A stretch of 64,000 bases of DNA, taken from an uncultured Eubacteriales bacterium. GTDB lineage: Bacteria; Bacillota; Clostridia; Christensenellales; Aristaeellaceae. The stretch is from contig CADBCY010000010.1 of the NCBI GenBank assembly GCA_902793325.1, forward strand, positions 1-64,000, read 5' to 3'. Position 1 is the first letter of the stretch; every line of letters begins with the position of its first letter. Below, piece after piece: positions 19,478 to 28,477 of this stretch. A program made the translations under genes and the position numbers. The notes under the pieces are model-generated. The model was not told the origin of the DNA, made no database searches, and saw only the letters and a list, made by a program, of their open reading frames with translations.

Positions 19478-20593
19478 ATGAGAATCGGATGCGTGAAGGA
19501 GATCAAGAACAACGAGTTCCGCGTGGGCATGACGCCCGACAACGTGCGGGCTTATGTCGCCGCGGGCCACGAGGTGCTCATTGAGGCGGGCGCGGGCCTG
19601 GGCAGCGGCTTTACCGACGAGGAATACCTCGAGGCCGGCGCGCGGCTGGCCGCCGACCCCGCGGAAGTGTGGAAGTTCTGTGAGATGATGGTGAAGGTCA
19701 AGGAGCCCCTGCCCGAGGAGTACCCGCTGTTCCACGACGGCATGATCCTGTTCACTTACCTGCACCTGGCGGCGGACCGCGAGCAGTTGGACGCGCTGCT
19801 GGCGGGCAAAATCAAGGCCGTGGCCTACGAGACGCTGCAGGAGAAGGACGGGAGCCTGCCGCTGCTGATCCCCATGAGCCAGATCGCGGGCCGCCTGTCC
19901 ATCCAGGAGGGCGCGAAGTACCTGGAGAAGAAGTTCGGCGGCAGGGGCATGCTGCTGGCGGGCGTGCCGGGCACCCCGAAGTGCAACGTGGTCATCCTGG
20001 GCGGCGGCACCGTGGGCACCAACGCCTGCAAGATCGCCGTGGGCGTGGGCGCGAACGTGACCATCATCGACATCAACCTCAAGCGCCTGGAAAAGCTGGA
20101 CGACCAGTTCGGCGCGCGCATCCAGACCCTGGTGTCCACCGAGTCCAACATCCACCGCGCGGTGATGGACGCCGACCTCGTGATCGGCTCGGTGCTGGTG
20201 CCCGGCGGCAGCACGCCGAAGCTGTTCAAGCAGGCGTACCTGAAGGACATGAAGCCCGGCTCCGTGTTCGTGGACGTGGCCATCGACCAGGGCGGCTGCG
20301 GCGAGAGCTCCCACACCACCACCCACGACGACCCCGTGTACATCCAGGAAGGCGTGGTGCACTACTGCGTGGGCAACATGCCCGGCGCGGTGCCGCGCAC
20401 CTCCACCATCGCGCTGACCAACGCCACCCTGGCCTACGGGCTCAGGATCGCCAGGGACGGGCTCGAGGCCGCCTGCCGCGCCAGCGAGGCCATCGCCCGC
20501 GGCGTGAACACCTACGACGGCAAGCTGACCTGCAAGAACGTGGCGGACAGCTTCGCCGACCTCGAGTACACCGACCTCATGACCCTGATCTGA
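19478..20593 (+). CDS. ald: Alanine dehydrogenase
   Basis: A 371-residue enzyme for reversible NAD-dependent deamination of L-alanine to pyruvate. The start [16 protein letters not shown] is chosen with GAAGGGAG upstream; an in-frame ATG 18 bases earlier overlaps that site. The N-terminal domain has the family RVGMTP and the NAD domain has [13 protein letters not shown]; the motif [32 protein letters not shown] region near residue 290 is family-specific (given here in part). Length is normal. It may supply or remove alanine for nitrogen balance and wall synthesis. Monocistronic. Confidence 0.95.
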   Translation: MRIGCVKEIKNNEFRVGMTPDNVRAYVAAGHEVLIEAGAGLGSGFTDEEYLEAGARLAADPAEVWKFCEMMVKVKEPLPEEYPLFHDGMILFTYLHLAADREQLDALLAGKIKAVAYETLQEKDGSLPLLIPMSQIAGRLSIQEGAKYLEKKFGGRGMLLAGVPGTPKCNVVILGGGTVGTNACKIAVGVGANVTIIDINLKRLEKLDDQFGARIQTLVSTESNIHRAVMDADLVIGSVLVPGGSTPKLFKQAYLKDMKPGSVFVDVAIDQGGCGESSHTTTHDDPVYIQEGVVHYCVGNMPGAVPRTSTIALTNATLAYGLRIARDGLEAACRASEAIARGVNTYDGKLTCKNVADSFADLEYTDLMTLI

Positions 20594-20614
20594 TTTCGGG
20601 GAACGACCGTACAA

Positions 20615-20650
20615 AACGGGGGAACCGCCCGGGCGGTTCCCCCGTTGTTT
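20615..20650 (+). terminator. Terminator after ald
   Basis: 14-bp perfect stem (20615-20628 with 20633-20646), 4-base loop, then GTTTTC. Confidence 0.75.
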
Positions 20651-20674
20651 TCAGGGCAAAAGCGCGCCCGGCGC

Positions 20675-20703
20675 TTGACTTTTTGGGCCTTTTCGTGTAG
20701 CAT
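20675..20703 (+). promoter_or_regulatory. Possible promoter of the acidic anchored protein gene
   Basis: TTGACT (20675-20680), 17 bases, TAGCAT (20698-20703). The -10 is imperfect. Confidence 0.6.
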
Positions 20704-20764
20704 AAGCCTGTAGACGGTACGATTTCACCGATACCCACAGGGAACGACGAAAGGAGTGCGTTTT

Positions 20765-21148
20765 ATGCTGAGATTTCTGGGCTGGCTGTTTTCCGTGATG
20801 TTCGCGTTCTCCCTCGGCGCGGGCGTGAGTACGGACACTGCGACCGATTCCGAATTGCAGCAGAAGGTTCAGGCGCACATGGACGTGATCGTGGACGAGG
20901 CCGCGGGCATCGTGGACGACGTGCACGACGAGCTGCGCCAGAACGAGTACGTGCAGGACGCCGAGGACTTCGCCGACGACGTGAAGGAAATCCTCGACAA
21001 CACGAGGGACGACATCCACGCCCACTTCGGCTCCGACGAGGACGAGGAGGACGAGGAAGAAATCGAAGAAGGGATCGAAGAGGAGCTCGAGGAAGCGGAT
21101 CTGGGCGCCATGGAGCCGGAAGGGGACGCCGAGGAAGACGCGGATTGA
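20765..21148 (+). CDS. Small membrane-anchored, highly acidic protein
   Basis: A 127-residue protein. The ATG at 20765 is chosen because AAGGAG lies eight bases upstream; a GTG nine bases earlier overlaps that site. One hydrophobic N-terminal segment (residues 1-22) could be an anchor or signal peptide. The rest is soluble, with long helices and an extremely acidic C-terminus (runs of Glu/Asp from about residue 95). It could bind cations or basic proteins. No known family. It lies just before the ABC transporter gene but a hairpin separates them. Confidence 0.65.
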   Translation: MLRFLGWLFSVMFAFSLGAGVSTDTATDSELQQKVQAHMDVIVDEAAGIVDDVHDELRQNEYVQDAEDFADDVKEILDNTRDDIHAHFGSDEDEEDEEEIEEGIEEELEEADLGAMEPEGDAEEDAD

Positions 21149-21154
21149 TCCCGG

Positions 21155-21187
21155 GAGAGACGGCGCGCGAACGACGCGCTGTCTCTC
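21155..21187 (+). terminator. Hairpin between the acidic protein gene and the ABC gene
   Basis: A 7-bp stem GAGAGAC/GTCTCTC (21155-21161 with 21181-21187) continuing through a one-base mismatch into a 5-bp GC stem. T content after it is low, so read-through is likely. Confidence 0.5.
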
Positions 21188-21239
21188 TGTTCATTTTTCC
21201 GGGGAAGGAGGCGGGGGACGGCCCGGCCCGGGCCGACGT

Positions 21240-24035
21240 ATGCTGACCATCAGGAACGTTTGCAAGCAGTACCGCACGGGCAGCCTGATCCAGAAAGCGC
21301 TGGACGGGGTGTCCCTCTCCTTTCGCGACCGGGAATTCGTGGCGGTGCTCGGGCCCAGCGGCTCCGGCAAGACCACGATGCTGAACATCATCGGCGGGCT
21401 CGACCGCTACGATTCCGGGGAGATGACCATTCGCGGCGTGCCGACCAGCCGCTACGGCGACCGGGACTGGGACGCCTACCGCAACCACACCGTGGGCTTC
21501 ATCTTCCAGAGCTACAACCTCATCCCGCACCAGACCATACTCTCCAACGTGGAGCTGGCGATGACGCTCTCCGGCGTCGGACGACAGGAGCGGCGGCAGC
21601 GCGCGCTGCGGGCGCTGGACCGGGTGGGGCTTCTGGAACAGGCCCAGAAGAAGCCCATGCAGCTCTCCGGCGGGCAGATGCAGCGCGTGGCCATCGCGCG
21701 GGCGCTGGTGAACGAGCCGTCGGTGCTGCTGGCGGACGAGCCCACCGGCGCGCTGGACAGCGATACCGGCGAGCAGGTGATGCGCCTGCTGCGGGAGGTG
21801 GCGGAGGATCACCTGGTGATCATGGTCACCCACAACCCCGACCTGGCCGAGCGCTACGCCAGCCGCATCATCCGCCTGCGGGACGGCCGGGTGCGGGAGG
21901 ATACGCGCCCCTGCGCGCCCGAGGACGAACCGGCGCTGGCGAAGGCCGGCCGCGCGAAGCTGCGCAAGCCCTCGATGTCCTTCCTCACGGCGCTGTCGCT
22001 GTCGGTGTCGAACCTGCTCTCCAAGAAGGCGCGCACCGCGCTGGTGGCCTTCGCGGCCTCCATCGGCATCGTGGGCATCGCGCTGATCCTCTCGATGTCC
22101 AACGGCGCGAACAGCTACATCCGCCAGATGGAGCGCGATTCGCTCAGCCAGTATCCCATCGAGATCACCAGCTCGGCCTTCTCCATGGAGGAGACGATGC
22201 TCAGCTTCGCCGCCATGCGCAACGGCACGGCGCAGGCCACGGGGGATCAGGTCACCGAGCAGCAGATGATGGGCGGCATGCTGTCCTCCGCCAAGGCAAA
22301 CGACCTCGCCTCGCTGAAGCGCTGGTTCGACAGCGGCGTCAGCGGCATGGAGGACTACACCCGCGGCATCGACTACCGCTACGGCATCACGCCGCAGATC
22401 TACCAGCGAAAGGGCGACGACTACCGCCAGGTGAACCCGGACCAGACCCTGTCGGCCATGGGCTTCAGCATGAGCGACAACCTGAACGGCATGATGGCGG
22501 GCTACGGCCTGAACGAGATCTTCCGCCCCCTGCCGGCCAACGACGCCCTCTACCGGGACGAGTACACCCTGCTCGCGGGCGCCTGGCCCGAGAAGGACAC
22601 CGACTGCGTGGTGGTGCTGACGGGCAGCGGCGGCATCCCGGACGTGATGCTCTACACGCTGGGCCTGCGGGACGCGGACCAGCTCAACGACCGGATCGAG
22701 GGCATGGTGGCGGGCAGCGGCGGCCCGGGCGAAGGGCTGGACGAGAGCCGGGTCTACGACGCGAAGGAATTCCTGGGCATCTCCTTTCGCCTGCTGCCCG
22801 CCTATGAGTGCTACGAGTACGACGAGCGCATGGGCGTGTGGCTGGACATGTCCTCGGACGCGGCGCGCATGCGCGAGCGACTGGACGGCGCGGAGGAGAT
22901 GCGCGTCGTGGGCGTCGTGCGCCCCGTGGACGGCGTATCCTTCGGCATCCTGGAGCTGGGCGTGGAGTACCCCGCGCGGCTGCTGGACCGCCTGATGCGC
23001 CAGGCGAAGGACAGCGACGTGGTGCGCGCGCAGTTGGACGACCCGGACACCGACGTGCTCACCGGGCTGCGCTTCGGCGAAGGCGCCGAGGCGAGCGAGC
23101 TGTCCCTGGCGGACATGATCACCGTGCATCCGGAGAAGCTCTCGGACGCCGTGACCTTCCACTGGGACGCGCTGGACGCGCTGGAGACGGAGGACACGCG
23201 GCTCACGGCCCGGCGCACGGTGCGCATCCTGCGGGAGCTCTCGCGCACCGGGAAGTCCGACACGCTCAAGGAGATGCTGGACGCGCTGCTGCCGCTGATG
23301 ACGAACGTCGTGGAGTTCGACGAGGATCGCATTGGCGAGGTCATCGAGTTCGCCATGGACGAGAGCCGCATGCAGGAGATGTTCGCCGCGCGGGCCGCCG
23401 CGCAGGCCGCCACCTGCACCGGGAACCTGGCGCGCTTCGGCTACGCCGACCCGGCGGAGCCCATGCGGGTGACCATCTATCCCGCGGACTTCGAGAGCAA
23501 GAACGAGGTCGTGCGGCTGCTGGACGCCTACAACGCCGCCATGAAGGCGGAGGGCTACGAAGACAAGGTCATCACCTACACGGACTACGTGGGCGCGCTG
23601 ATGTCCTCGGTCACCACCGTCATCGACGTGATCACCTACGTGCTGATCGCCTTCGTGGCGGTGTCGCTGGTGGTGTCCTCCATCATGATCGGCATTATCA
23701 CCTACATCTCCGTGCTGGAGCGCCGCAAGGAGATCGGCATTCTGCGGGCGATGGGGGCGTCGAAGTGGAACATCACCGAGGTGTTCAACGCGGAGACCTT
23801 CATCATCGGCGTGCTGGCGGGCGTCTTCGGCATCCTGCTGACGCTGATCCTGCAGATCCCCATTAACCGCATCATCCGCGGCCTCGCCAATCAGGACGGC
23901 ATTCGCGCCTTCCTGCCGCCCGGGGCCGGGCTGGTGCTGATCGGGCTATGCATACTGCTCACCATCATCGGCGGCTTCATTCCCTCGCGCAAGGCCGCCC
24001 GCCAGGATCCCGTGGCGGCGCTGCGCAGCGAGTGA
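21240..24035 (+). CDS. ABC transporter, fused ATPase and FtsX-type permease (MacB-like)
   Basis: A 931-residue fusion. Residues 1-225 are the ATPase: Walker A GPSGSGKTTML, signature LSGGQMQRVAIARAL, Walker B VLLADEPTGALD. After a linker, a transmembrane helix at about 255-285 starts the permease, a large extracytoplasmic domain spans about 290-780, and three helices close the protein (about 795-825, 850-880, 895-925) with the FtsX motif ERRKEIGILRAMGASK. This is the MacB/LolCDE-type mechanotransmission class rather than an importer. Substrate unknown (antimicrobial peptide or envelope protein handling is typical). The AAGGAGG site is about 30 bases upstream, so the start is not certain. Confidence 0.88.
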   Translation: MLTIRNVCKQYRTGSLIQKALDGVSLSFRDREFVAVLGPSGSGKTTMLNIIGGLDRYDSGEMTIRGVPTSRYGDRDWDAYRNHTVGFIFQSYNLIPHQTILSNVELAMTLSGVGRQERRQRALRALDRVGLLEQAQKKPMQLSGGQMQRVAIARALVNEPSVLLADEPTGALDSDTGEQVMRLLREVAEDHLVIMVTHNPDLAERYASRIIRLRDGRVREDTRPCAPEDEPALAKAGRAKLRKPSMSFLTALSLSVSNLLSKKARTALVAFAASIGIVGIALILSMSNGANSYIRQMERDSLSQYPIEITSSAFSMEETMLSFAAMRNGTAQATGDQVTEQQMMGGMLSSAKANDLASLKRWFDSGVSGMEDYTRGIDYRYGITPQIYQRKGDDYRQVNPDQTLSAMGFSMSDNLNGMMAGYGLNEIFRPLPANDALYRDEYTLLAGAWPEKDTDCVVVLTGSGGIPDVMLYTLGLRDADQLNDRIEGMVAGSGGPGEGLDESRVYDAKEFLGISFRLLPAYECYEYDERMGVWLDMSSDAARMRERLDGAEEMRVVGVVRPVDGVSFGILELGVEYPARLLDRLMRQAKDSDVVRAQLDDPDTDVLTGLRFGEGAEASELSLADMITVHPEKLSDAVTFHWDALDALETEDTRLTARRTVRILRELSRTGKSDTLKEMLDALLPLMTNVVEFDEDRIGEVIEFAMDESRMQEMFAARAAAQAATCTGNLARFGYADPAEPMRVTIYPADFESKNEVVRLLDAYNAAMKAEGYEDKVITYTDYVGALMSSVTTVIDVITYVLIAFVAVSLVVSSIMIGIITYISVLERRKEIGILRAMGASKWNITEVFNAETFIIGVLAGVFGILLTLILQIPINRIIRGLANQDGIRAFLPPGAGLVLIGLCILLTIIGGFIPSRKAARQDPVAALRSE

Positions 24036-24082
24036 CCGCCAGGAAGCATCGACGACGCGATTCGAAAAGGAGTGGAATCGAC

Positions 24083-25906
24083 ATGAAGATGAAACTGTGC
24101 GCGCTGCTGGCGTTGGCGCTTGCGCTGTCGATGTGCGTCGGCGCGCTCGCGGCCATCGAACCGGGCGAATACGACAGCGCCCTGCTGGTCAACTGGACGG
24201 ACGACGCCATCCGGGAGGCCTACGGCGTCAAGGCGTCGGCCTTCAAGCCCTCGGACCCGCAGCCGCTCACGTACATCGTGACCTGCGAGCCGGTCATCGA
24301 CCCGCGCACCGGCAGGGCGTCCGATACGAGCTGGACGTACCTCCACCGCACGCAGCCGGCCTGCGCGGAGGACGTGCTGGACGCGGCCGCCGACCTGAGC
24401 GCGTTCTCGCTGACGCTGACGGACGACCCCAACCGGGCCACCTACCGCGCGGTCATCAGCTACAAGTATTCCTCCGACGGGTACTTCTCCTATCACTCCC
24501 AGAACGCCAGGATCCCGATGTACAAGGGCGTGCTGACCGTGACGCTGAAGAACATGCTGACCGGCGAGAGCGCGAAGGCGAGCCGGGACTGCTGGTGCTT
24601 CCCGGAGGATCGGATCGAGGTCAGCGTGCTGAACGAGGGCATCGGGGAGCGGTTCTACGCCGGCCCCAAGGCGCTGCAGAGCAGCGAGATCACCGCCTTC
24701 AACGACCTGCTGGGGCTGGGCATCGACGCGCTGTACAACTACTGCGACGACGAGGGCGGCGGCGTATGCATCACCGACTACCTCGGCGGGGACGTGAAGA
24801 AGCTGGAGCTGCCCGCGACCATCCACGGCAAGCCGGTCACGGGCATCGGCGAGTACGCCTTCAAAGGCGCGTACTTCACCTCCGTGCGGCTGCCGGAGAC
24901 GCTGACGCACATCGACAAGGGCGCCTTCCAGCGTTGCTGGGAGCTCCGGTCGATCGACATCCCGGATTCGGTGACGAGCGTCGGCGCCAATGCGTTCAGC
25001 AACGACAGCAAGCTGGAGGAGGTCATCCTCTCGGACAACGTCACCGAGCTCGGCGATGCCGCGTTCTCCGCCTGTGATTCCCTGAAGCGCGTCCGGCTGC
25101 CCGCGGGGCTGACGAAGATCCCCGAGACGCTGATGTGGGGCTCTGCCATCACCTCGATCGACATTCCCGACGGCGTCACGGAGATCGGGAAGTCGGCATT
25201 CAGCGACTGCGACCGGCTGAAATCGGTCACCCTGCCGGAGAGCGTCCGCGTGATCGGCGACTCGGCCTTCAACGGCTGCGAATCGCTGACGGAGGTCACC
25301 TGCGCGGGCGAGATCGAGCTGGTGGACCACGCGGCCTTCGGCGACTGCGACAGGCTGAGCAGCATACGGTTCCAGAAGGGCGTGAAGGCGCTCGGCGACT
25401 ACGCCCTGTGCAGTTGCCCGAAGCTCAAGAGCGTCGATTTGTTCGGGCTGGAATCGCTGGGCGAGGCGGTGTTCCGCTGGGATGTCGCGCTGACGTCCGT
25501 CAGCCTGCCGGAGACGCTCACCGAGATCGGCGTGCTCCCCTTCGGCGACCACCGTCCGATCGGCGAGACCTACGCCATCCCGAAGGGGCTCGTGCTCACC
25601 GTGGTCGAGGGCTCCTACGCGGAACAGTGGGCGCAGGAGGAGAATATGAACTATACCTCCGTCGCGCCGCCGACGGAGGAGGAGCTGCTCGCCATGCGCT
25701 ATCCCGCCCTGCAGAAGGGCTCGAAGGGCGAGGGCGTGCGGCGGCTGCAGCAGGCGCTGATCGACGGGGGCTACCTCGACGACACCGCGGACGGCAGCTA
25801 CGGCCCGAAGACCGCCGCCGCGGTCTCCGCCGCGCAGGAGGCCCTCGGCATGGAGGCGGACGGCGTCGCCTCGCCCCCGTTCCAGTCGAAGCTCTACGGG
25901 GAATAA
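24083..25906 (+). CDS. Secreted BspA-type leucine-rich-repeat protein with peptidoglycan-binding domain
   Basis: A 607-residue exported protein. AAAAGGAGTGG precedes the ATG; signal peptide to about residue 22. Residues 23-230 are an unfamiliar N-domain. About 250-520 is a run of LRR_5 repeats of about 23 residues (pattern SIDIPDSVTSVGANAFSND), the Treponema/BspA-type surface repeat. The C-terminus (about 545-607) is a peptidoglycan-binding module (LQQALIDGGYLDDTADG). The repeats commonly bind host or bacterial surface proteins; here the wall module provides attachment instead of a sortase motif. It follows the ABC gene by 47 bases and may be cotranscribed. Confidence 0.82.
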   Translation: MKMKLCALLALALALSMCVGALAAIEPGEYDSALLVNWTDDAIREAYGVKASAFKPSDPQPLTYIVTCEPVIDPRTGRASDTSWTYLHRTQPACAEDVLDAAADLSAFSLTLTDDPNRATYRAVISYKYSSDGYFSYHSQNARIPMYKGVLTVTLKNMLTGESAKASRDCWCFPEDRIEVSVLNEGIGERFYAGPKALQSSEITAFNDLLGLGIDALYNYCDDEGGGVCITDYLGGDVKKLELPATIHGKPVTGIGEYAFKGAYFTSVRLPETLTHIDKGAFQRCWELRSIDIPDSVTSVGANAFSNDSKLEEVILSDNVTELGDAAFSACDSLKRVRLPAGLTKIPETLMWGSAITSIDIPDGVTEIGKSAFSDCDRLKSVTLPESVRVIGDSAFNGCESLTEVTCAGEIELVDHAAFGDCDRLSSIRFQKGVKALGDYALCSCPKLKSVDLFGLESLGEAVFRWDVALTSVSLPETLTEIGVLPFGDHRPIGETYAIPKGLVLTVVEGSYAEQWAQEENMNYTSVAPPTEEELLAMRYPALQKGSKGEGVRRLQQALIDGGYLDDTADGSYGPKTAAAVSAAQEALGMEADGVASPPFQSKLYGE

Positions 25907-25981
25907 CGCGCCCGCATCCGCCCGACAGGGGCCTTCGGCGCGAAGGCTCCCCGAACCGAACGTACAGAAGGGAAGACGCAT

Positions 25982-28351
25982 ATGGCGGACTGGGTGATTA
26001 TTGTCGACGACGATACGGCGAATTTGAAGATTGCCGGGTACGTTCTCAGCCAAGCCGGCATCCGGGTGACGGCCCTGCAATCCGGGCGGGCGCTGCTGGA
26101 GTACCTACGGGAGCACACGGTCCCGTCCCCGGACCTGATCCTCATGGATATCATCATGCCGGGAATGGACGGGTTTGAGACGCTGAAGGCGCTGCGGCAG
26201 CAGGCGCTTCCGACGGAGATTCCGGTCATCTTCCTCTCCGCGGACCACAGCCAGGAATTCGAAACCATGGGCCTGCAGCTCGGCGCGCTGGACTACATCC
26301 GCAAGCCGTTCATGCCGGACGTGCTGGTGAGCCGCGTGCAGAACGCCCTCCGCACGCAGGAGAAGCTGCAAAAGCTCGAGCGCTACGCCATGGTCGACCG
26401 CATGACCGGGTTTTTGAACAAGAACACCGCGGAAGACCGCATGGACGACATCTGCCAGAGCGAGACGGGCTTCCTGTGCGTGCTGGACCTGGATTCCTTC
26501 AAGCTCATCAACGACCTCTACGGCCACGACATGGGCGACCAGGTGCTGATCCTGTTCTCCAACCTGTTGAAGAACAACATGCGCGCGGAGGACGTCTGCG
26601 GCCGGATCGGCGGCGACGAGTTCATACTGTTCGCCAAGAACATGCGCACGGAAAACGAGCTGCGGCGCTTCACCGAGCGCATCAACCGGGACTTCCTCAA
26701 CCTGATGAAGAAGCTGCTGGGCGAGCCGCTGAAGTTCTCGATGGGCGTGTCCATCGGTGCCGCCGCCGTGCCCGCCCAGGGGCAGGATTACAGCAGGCTC
26801 TTCCACCTGGCCGACCAGGCGCTGAACACCGTCAAGCAGAACGGAAAGCACGGCTGCGCCCTGAACGGCAGCCCGCAGACGAACCTGATCGACTCCGGCG
26901 GCGCGCTGAACCTGGAATCCGTCACGATGATCCTCGAGGAGCGCAACATCTCCACCAACGCGATGTGGATGGGCCGCGAGGCGTTCATCAATATCTACCG
27001 CTACATGATGCGCTACATGGAGCGCTATCACGGCGTGGCCTATCGCGTGCTGTTCACGGTGAAACCGGGGGTTTCCGTGAGCGGCGCGGATCAGCACGCC
27101 ATGATCCTGGAGCACTTCAGGCGACTGATCCAGGAATCGCTGCGCAACAGCGACGTGATGGTCGAGGTCAGCGACAACCAGATCTTCCTGCTGCTGCCCG
27201 AGACCCAGGAGACGGGCATCGAGGTGGTCATCGACCGGCTGATGCGGAAGTGGAACCAGTCGGAATTCCGCGACGAGGCCGAGATCGACTGGGAGGCGGG
27301 GCCGGTGCACCTGGCGCCGCACGACGCGCCGAAGCCCGAGCGCAGGCGCGCGGACTGGGTCGTGATCGTGGACGACGACGGCATGAACCTGAAGAACGCC
27401 GAGCACATCCTCACCCGCCGCCAGATGCGCGTGACCACGCTGAAATCCGGCCCCGAGCTGCTCGAATTCCTGAAGACCAACCAGCCGGACCTGATCCTGA
27501 TGGACGTGAAGATGCCGGGCATGGACGGCTTTGAAACCCTGCGCAGGATCAAGACGAACACGTGGGGGAGCAGGGATATTCCGGTCATATTCATCACCGC
27601 CGACGAGAGCCGGGAGGCCGAGACGCTGGGCCTGCAGCTCGGCGCCGAGGACTTCATCAAGAAGCCCTTCACCGCCGACATCCTCGCGCTGCGCGTCCGG
27701 CACACGATCGAGCTGAGCCGCTACCAGCGCAACCTCTCGCAGGAGGTTTCGATCAAGACGGAGGAGAACCAGAAGCTGTTCCTCCACGTTGTCGGCGCCC
27801 TCGCGACGGCCATCGACGCCAAGGACACGTACACCAACGGCCATTCCGGGCGCGTCGCCAAGTACGCGCGGGAGATCGCCCGGCGCTGCGGCTACAGCGG
27901 CAAGAGGCTGGACGACCTCTACATGATGGCGCTGCTGCACGACGTGGGCAAGATCGGGATCCCGGACGCGATCATCAACAAGCCCGCCAAACTGACGCCG
28001 GCCGAGTACGACGTCATCAAGGGCCACTCCGTCACGGGCGCGAGGATATTGCAGGCCATCGACGAGATGCCGTCGCTGGCCATGGGCGCGCGCTGGCACC
28101 ACGAGCGCTACGACGGCGGCGGCTATCCGGACGGCCTGGCCGGGGAGAACATCCCGGAGGAGGCGCGGATCATCGCGGTCGCGGACGCCTACGACGCCAT
28201 GAGCAGCCGCCGCAGCTATCGCGAGGATATGCCGCAGCAGGCGGTGCGCATGGAGATCGAGCGGAACGCCGGGACGCAGTTCGATCCCCGCTTTGCGGAG
28301 ATCATGCTGGAAATGATCGACGAGGACAGGGACTACCGCCTCAGGGAGTGA
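25982..28351 (+). CDS. Response regulator with GGDEF and HD-GYP domains (cyclic-di-GMP turnover)
   Basis: A 789-residue soluble protein with GAAGGGAAG before the ATG. REC domain 1 at about 1-120 (phospho-Asp in LILMDIIMPGMDG); GGDEF cyclase at about 130-295 with an intact GGDEF near 209-213 and a RAED inhibitory site just before it; a region at about 300-440 that ends in SDVMVEVSDNQIFLLLPET and looks like a second, degenerate GGDEF; REC domain 2 at about 455-575 (LILMDVKMPGMDG); HD-GYP phosphodiesterase at about 590-789 with HDVGKIGIP (His653) and HHERYDGGGYPDGL. It can in principle both make and break cyclic-di-GMP under phosphorylation control. No kinase gene adjoins it. Confidence 0.88.
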   Translation: MADWVIIVDDDTANLKIAGYVLSQAGIRVTALQSGRALLEYLREHTVPSPDLILMDIIMPGMDGFETLKALRQQALPTEIPVIFLSADHSQEFETMGLQLGALDYIRKPFMPDVLVSRVQNALRTQEKLQKLERYAMVDRMTGFLNKNTAEDRMDDICQSETGFLCVLDLDSFKLINDLYGHDMGDQVLILFSNLLKNNMRAEDVCGRIGGDEFILFAKNMRTENELRRFTERINRDFLNLMKKLLGEPLKFSMGVSIGAAAVPAQGQDYSRLFHLADQALNTVKQNGKHGCALNGSPQTNLIDSGGALNLESVTMILEERNISTNAMWMGREAFINIYRYMMRYMERYHGVAYRVLFTVKPGVSVSGADQHAMILEHFRRLIQESLRNSDVMVEVSDNQIFLLLPETQETGIEVVIDRLMRKWNQSEFRDEAEIDWEAGPVHLAPHDAPKPERRRADWVVIVDDDGMNLKNAEHILTRRQMRVTTLKSGPELLEFLKTNQPDLILMDVKMPGMDGFETLRRIKTNTWGSRDIPVIFITADESREAETLGLQLGAEDFIKKPFTADILALRVRHTIELSRYQRNLSQEVSIKTEENQKLFLHVVGALATAIDAKDTYTNGHSGRVAKYAREIARRCGYSGKRLDDLYMMALLHDVGKIGIPDAIINKPAKLTPAEYDVIKGHSVTGARILQAIDEMPSLAMGARWHHERYDGGGYPDGLAGENIPEEARIIAVADAYDAMSSRRSYREDMPQQAVRMEIERNAGTQFDPRFAEIMLEMIDEDRDYRLRE

Positions 28352-28431
28352 TTCGGGGCGCCACGGCCTGCGGGCGCGATGACCGCGCCCCTGTGGAAGC
28401 GCGGCGCTGCTTCAGACCGCCAGAGATATGC

Positions 28432-28462
28432 AAAAGCCCGGGCTCAACGGCCCGGGCTTTTT
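28432..28462. terminator. Bidirectional terminator
   Basis: Stem AAAAGCCCGGG (28432-28442) with CCCGGGCTTTT (28451-28461), A and T runs on both sides. It serves the cyclic-di-GMP gene (plus) and the sugar permease operon (minus). Confidence 0.85.
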
Positions 28463-28477
28463 GCGTCGAAGCGTTTC

